From GCA-2719315 sp964448645 (lineage in GTDB: Bacteria > Bacteroidota > Bacteroidia > Flavobacteriales > Flavobacteriaceae): 7,258 nt of DNA. The stretch lies in assembly GCA_964448645.1 (NCBI GenBank), contig CAYUZY010000096.1, positions 1-7,258 on the forward strand, read 5' to 3'. This document shows, piece by piece, positions 6,141-7,258 of the stretch (its first letter is position 1; each line of letters begins with the position of its first letter). The notes under the pieces are model-generated. The model ran no database searches. It was not told where the DNA came from and saw nothing but the letters and a program-made list of their open reading frames with translations. The position numbers were made by a program, and so were the translations under genes.

Positions 6141-7028
6141 TTATTTAGGAACAATAACATTTAGTGATTTTGGAATTAATTCTAAAAAAATCTTTTTTTG
6201 ATTAATATTTAATATTTCCCCATCAATTTGCAGACAGAAAGGAGTATTGTCTTTTTTAATAATATTTATTTTGTTTATTTCAGAATATTTTAGAAGTTGA
6301 AAACATTTAAGTTTTATTAATAAACTAATTATTAGATTATAAAAGAGAAGTAAAATAGAATGGTTTTCAGAATAAACAAGTTCTAGTTTACCATCATTAG
6401 CTTTAGCTTTTGGTGTTATTGAAAAATTATATCCTTGTTGACTAGTATTGGAGACTAAAAATAAAAAAGGAAATATTATTTTCTTAACATTATTAAATTC
6501 AATCTCTATTTTTTGTTTTTTATATAAAGAAATTGTTTTAAAAAAGCTTATAATATAACCTTTAAGACCACGAATTTCTTTCTTTGAGTATTCATGTATA
6601 AATCTCGCTTCAATGCCTAAGCCAAAATTGCTGAAAAAAAAAGTATTATTTATTTTTCCTACATCTATTATAGTTGAAAAATTTTCAAAAATTATATCAA
6701 GTGCATGATTTATATTTCTTGGTATATTAAAATGACGAGCAAAACCATTTCCAGAACCTAAAGGTATTATTCCTAATAGGATAGACGTTTTAACTAGAAT
6801 TTGGCCTACCTCATTAATTGTTCCGTCTCCACCACAAGCAACAACTATATTAGCTTTATCATCTAGAGCTTTTTTAGCTAATTGTAATGCATGACCTTTA
6901 TATTCAGAAATTAAAATATTTAAATCATATTTATCTGATGTGAATTTTGTTTTTATTAAACTTTTTATTTTTTTAATTCCTTTTGAATGTAAAGGATTTA
7001 TTATAAAAAATATTTTATTTTTTTTCAT
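6141..7028 (-). CDS. Diacylglycerol kinase family lipid kinase (YegS/DgkB type)
   Basis: The 295-residue protein has the complete DAGK/YegS fold. The N-terminal strand is FFIINPLHSKG (residues 7-17). The nucleotide-binding signature CGGDGTINEV is at 65-74, and PLGSGNGFARHFNIP (89-103) matches the P.G(T/S).N.(F/L)AR motif. It is followed by DVGKINNTFFFSNFGLG (122-138), a GLKGY segment (154-158), the PKAKANDGKLELV strand (206-218) that helps form the Mg site, and a C-terminal LQIDGE (266-271). Such enzymes phosphorylate diacylglycerol or related lipids with ATP at the cytoplasmic face of the membrane, feeding phosphatidic acid back to phospholipid synthesis. The exact lipid is not deducible. 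Its ATG overlaps the preceding gene's stop by 14 bp, and it ends only a few dozen bases before the barrel gene, so it shares their transcript. The SG in place of TG/TN in the second motif is common in the family. Length is normal. Confidence 0.92.
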   Translation of the reverse strand: MKKNKIFFIINPLHSKGIKKIKSLIKTKFTSDKYDLNILISEYKGHALQLAKKALDDKANIVVACGGDGTINEVGQILVKTSILLGIIPLGSGNGFARHFNIPRNINHALDIIFENFSTIIDVGKINNTFFFSNFGLGIEARFIHEYSKKEIRGLKGYIISFFKTISLYKKQKIEIEFNNVKKIIFPFLFLVSNTSQQGYNFSITPKAKANDGKLELVYSENHSILLLFYNLIISLLIKLKCFQLLKYSEINKINIIKKDNTPFCLQIDGEILNINQKKIFLELIPKSLNVIVPK

Positions 7029-7258
7029 TTTTTATATAACTCATTTTTCCTGAAATTATTCTATTAAAGTAATCTTGAAGAAACATTGACCCTTTTCTTT
7101 CAAGAGCATTCATTGATTTATTTCTTTTATGAATTAAATTATTATTAAAATTTTTATCATCAATATCATAAAAACCTATAGCTTTATTACCATTGTGTAC
7201 AGAAATTAAACTGTCGTTCATTATAAAATAACTTCCACCTCCAAGATAATTTATAACT
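7015..7258 (-). CDS. Unrecognised protein, C-terminal part only
   Basis: The minus-strand frame is open to the right edge of the window, so its start is not seen. An internal ATG at 7221 is unlikely to be the start, because the coherent sequence VINYLGGGSYFI runs into it without a gap. The visible 80 residues include a Gly-rich turn (LGGGSYF), a strand-like SLISVHNGNKAIGFYDIDD, and a basic, probably helical tail (NKSMNALERKGSMFLQDYF) ending in a Lys-rich segment. No transmembrane segment or catalytic signature is apparent, and I cannot assign a family. The stop overlaps the kinase ATG in the 14-base string ATGAAAAAAAATAA, so the two are probably translationally coupled. This makes it the first visible gene of the minus-strand operon; a lipid-related role is only a guess from that position. 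Confidence 0.7.
   Translation of the reverse strand, partial: VINYLGGGSYFIMNDSLISVHNGNKAIGFYDIDDKNFNNNLIHKRNKSMNALERKGSMFLQDYFNRIISGKMSYIKNEKK

Overview
The window is very AT-rich, by eye roughly three-quarters A+T. From about position 480 to the right end it reads as a short piece of a bacterial chromosome, most likely an uncultured, probably marine, member of the Bacteroidota. This rests on Lys/Asn/Ile-rich proteins, signal peptides ending in ...GQ-E or ...YSQ, no clear Shine-Dalgarno sites, all stops TAA or TAG, and Trp encoded by TGG. The taxonomic placement is inference from composition and style.

Layout. Positions 3-500 (+) hold the C-terminal end of an unrecognised repeat protein. It has three 32-residue (96 bp) repeats and is open only if two in-frame TGA codons are read as an amino acid, most simply Trp. 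It looks unlike its neighbours and may come from another genome, perhaps a large DNA virus of protists. Positions 424-696 (-) hold the first ~75 residues of a class I SAM methyltransferase. Its homology stops just before the Gly-rich SAM loop, exactly where the repeat-protein segment begins. The stretch near 470-500 is therefore a junction: an insertion, a rearrangement or an assembly chimera. Divergent from it, a TTG-started gene at 756-1727 (+) encodes a tocopherol-cyclase-family (PF14249-type) protein.

From 7258 down to 1764 everything is on the minus strand and packed like one operon. In transcription order it holds an unrecognised gene whose 5' end lies outside the window (overlapping the next gene by 14 bp), a YegS/DgkB-type lipid kinase, an outer-membrane beta-barrel protein, a 746-residue RND/MMPL exporter, and a periplasmic LolA-like protein. 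The barrel protein, of DUF1302-like character, has no ATG, GTG or TTG at its true N-terminus. A kinase acting on membrane lipid, an inner-membrane exporter, a periplasmic lipid-binding fold and an outer-membrane barrel together suggest a lipid or hydrophobic-molecule trafficking module spanning the envelope. The cargo cannot be read from the sequence.

The most notable points are the TGA-containing 96-bp repeat segment with its junction, the missing standard start codon of the barrel gene, and the kinase-barrel-MMPL-LolA gene set.
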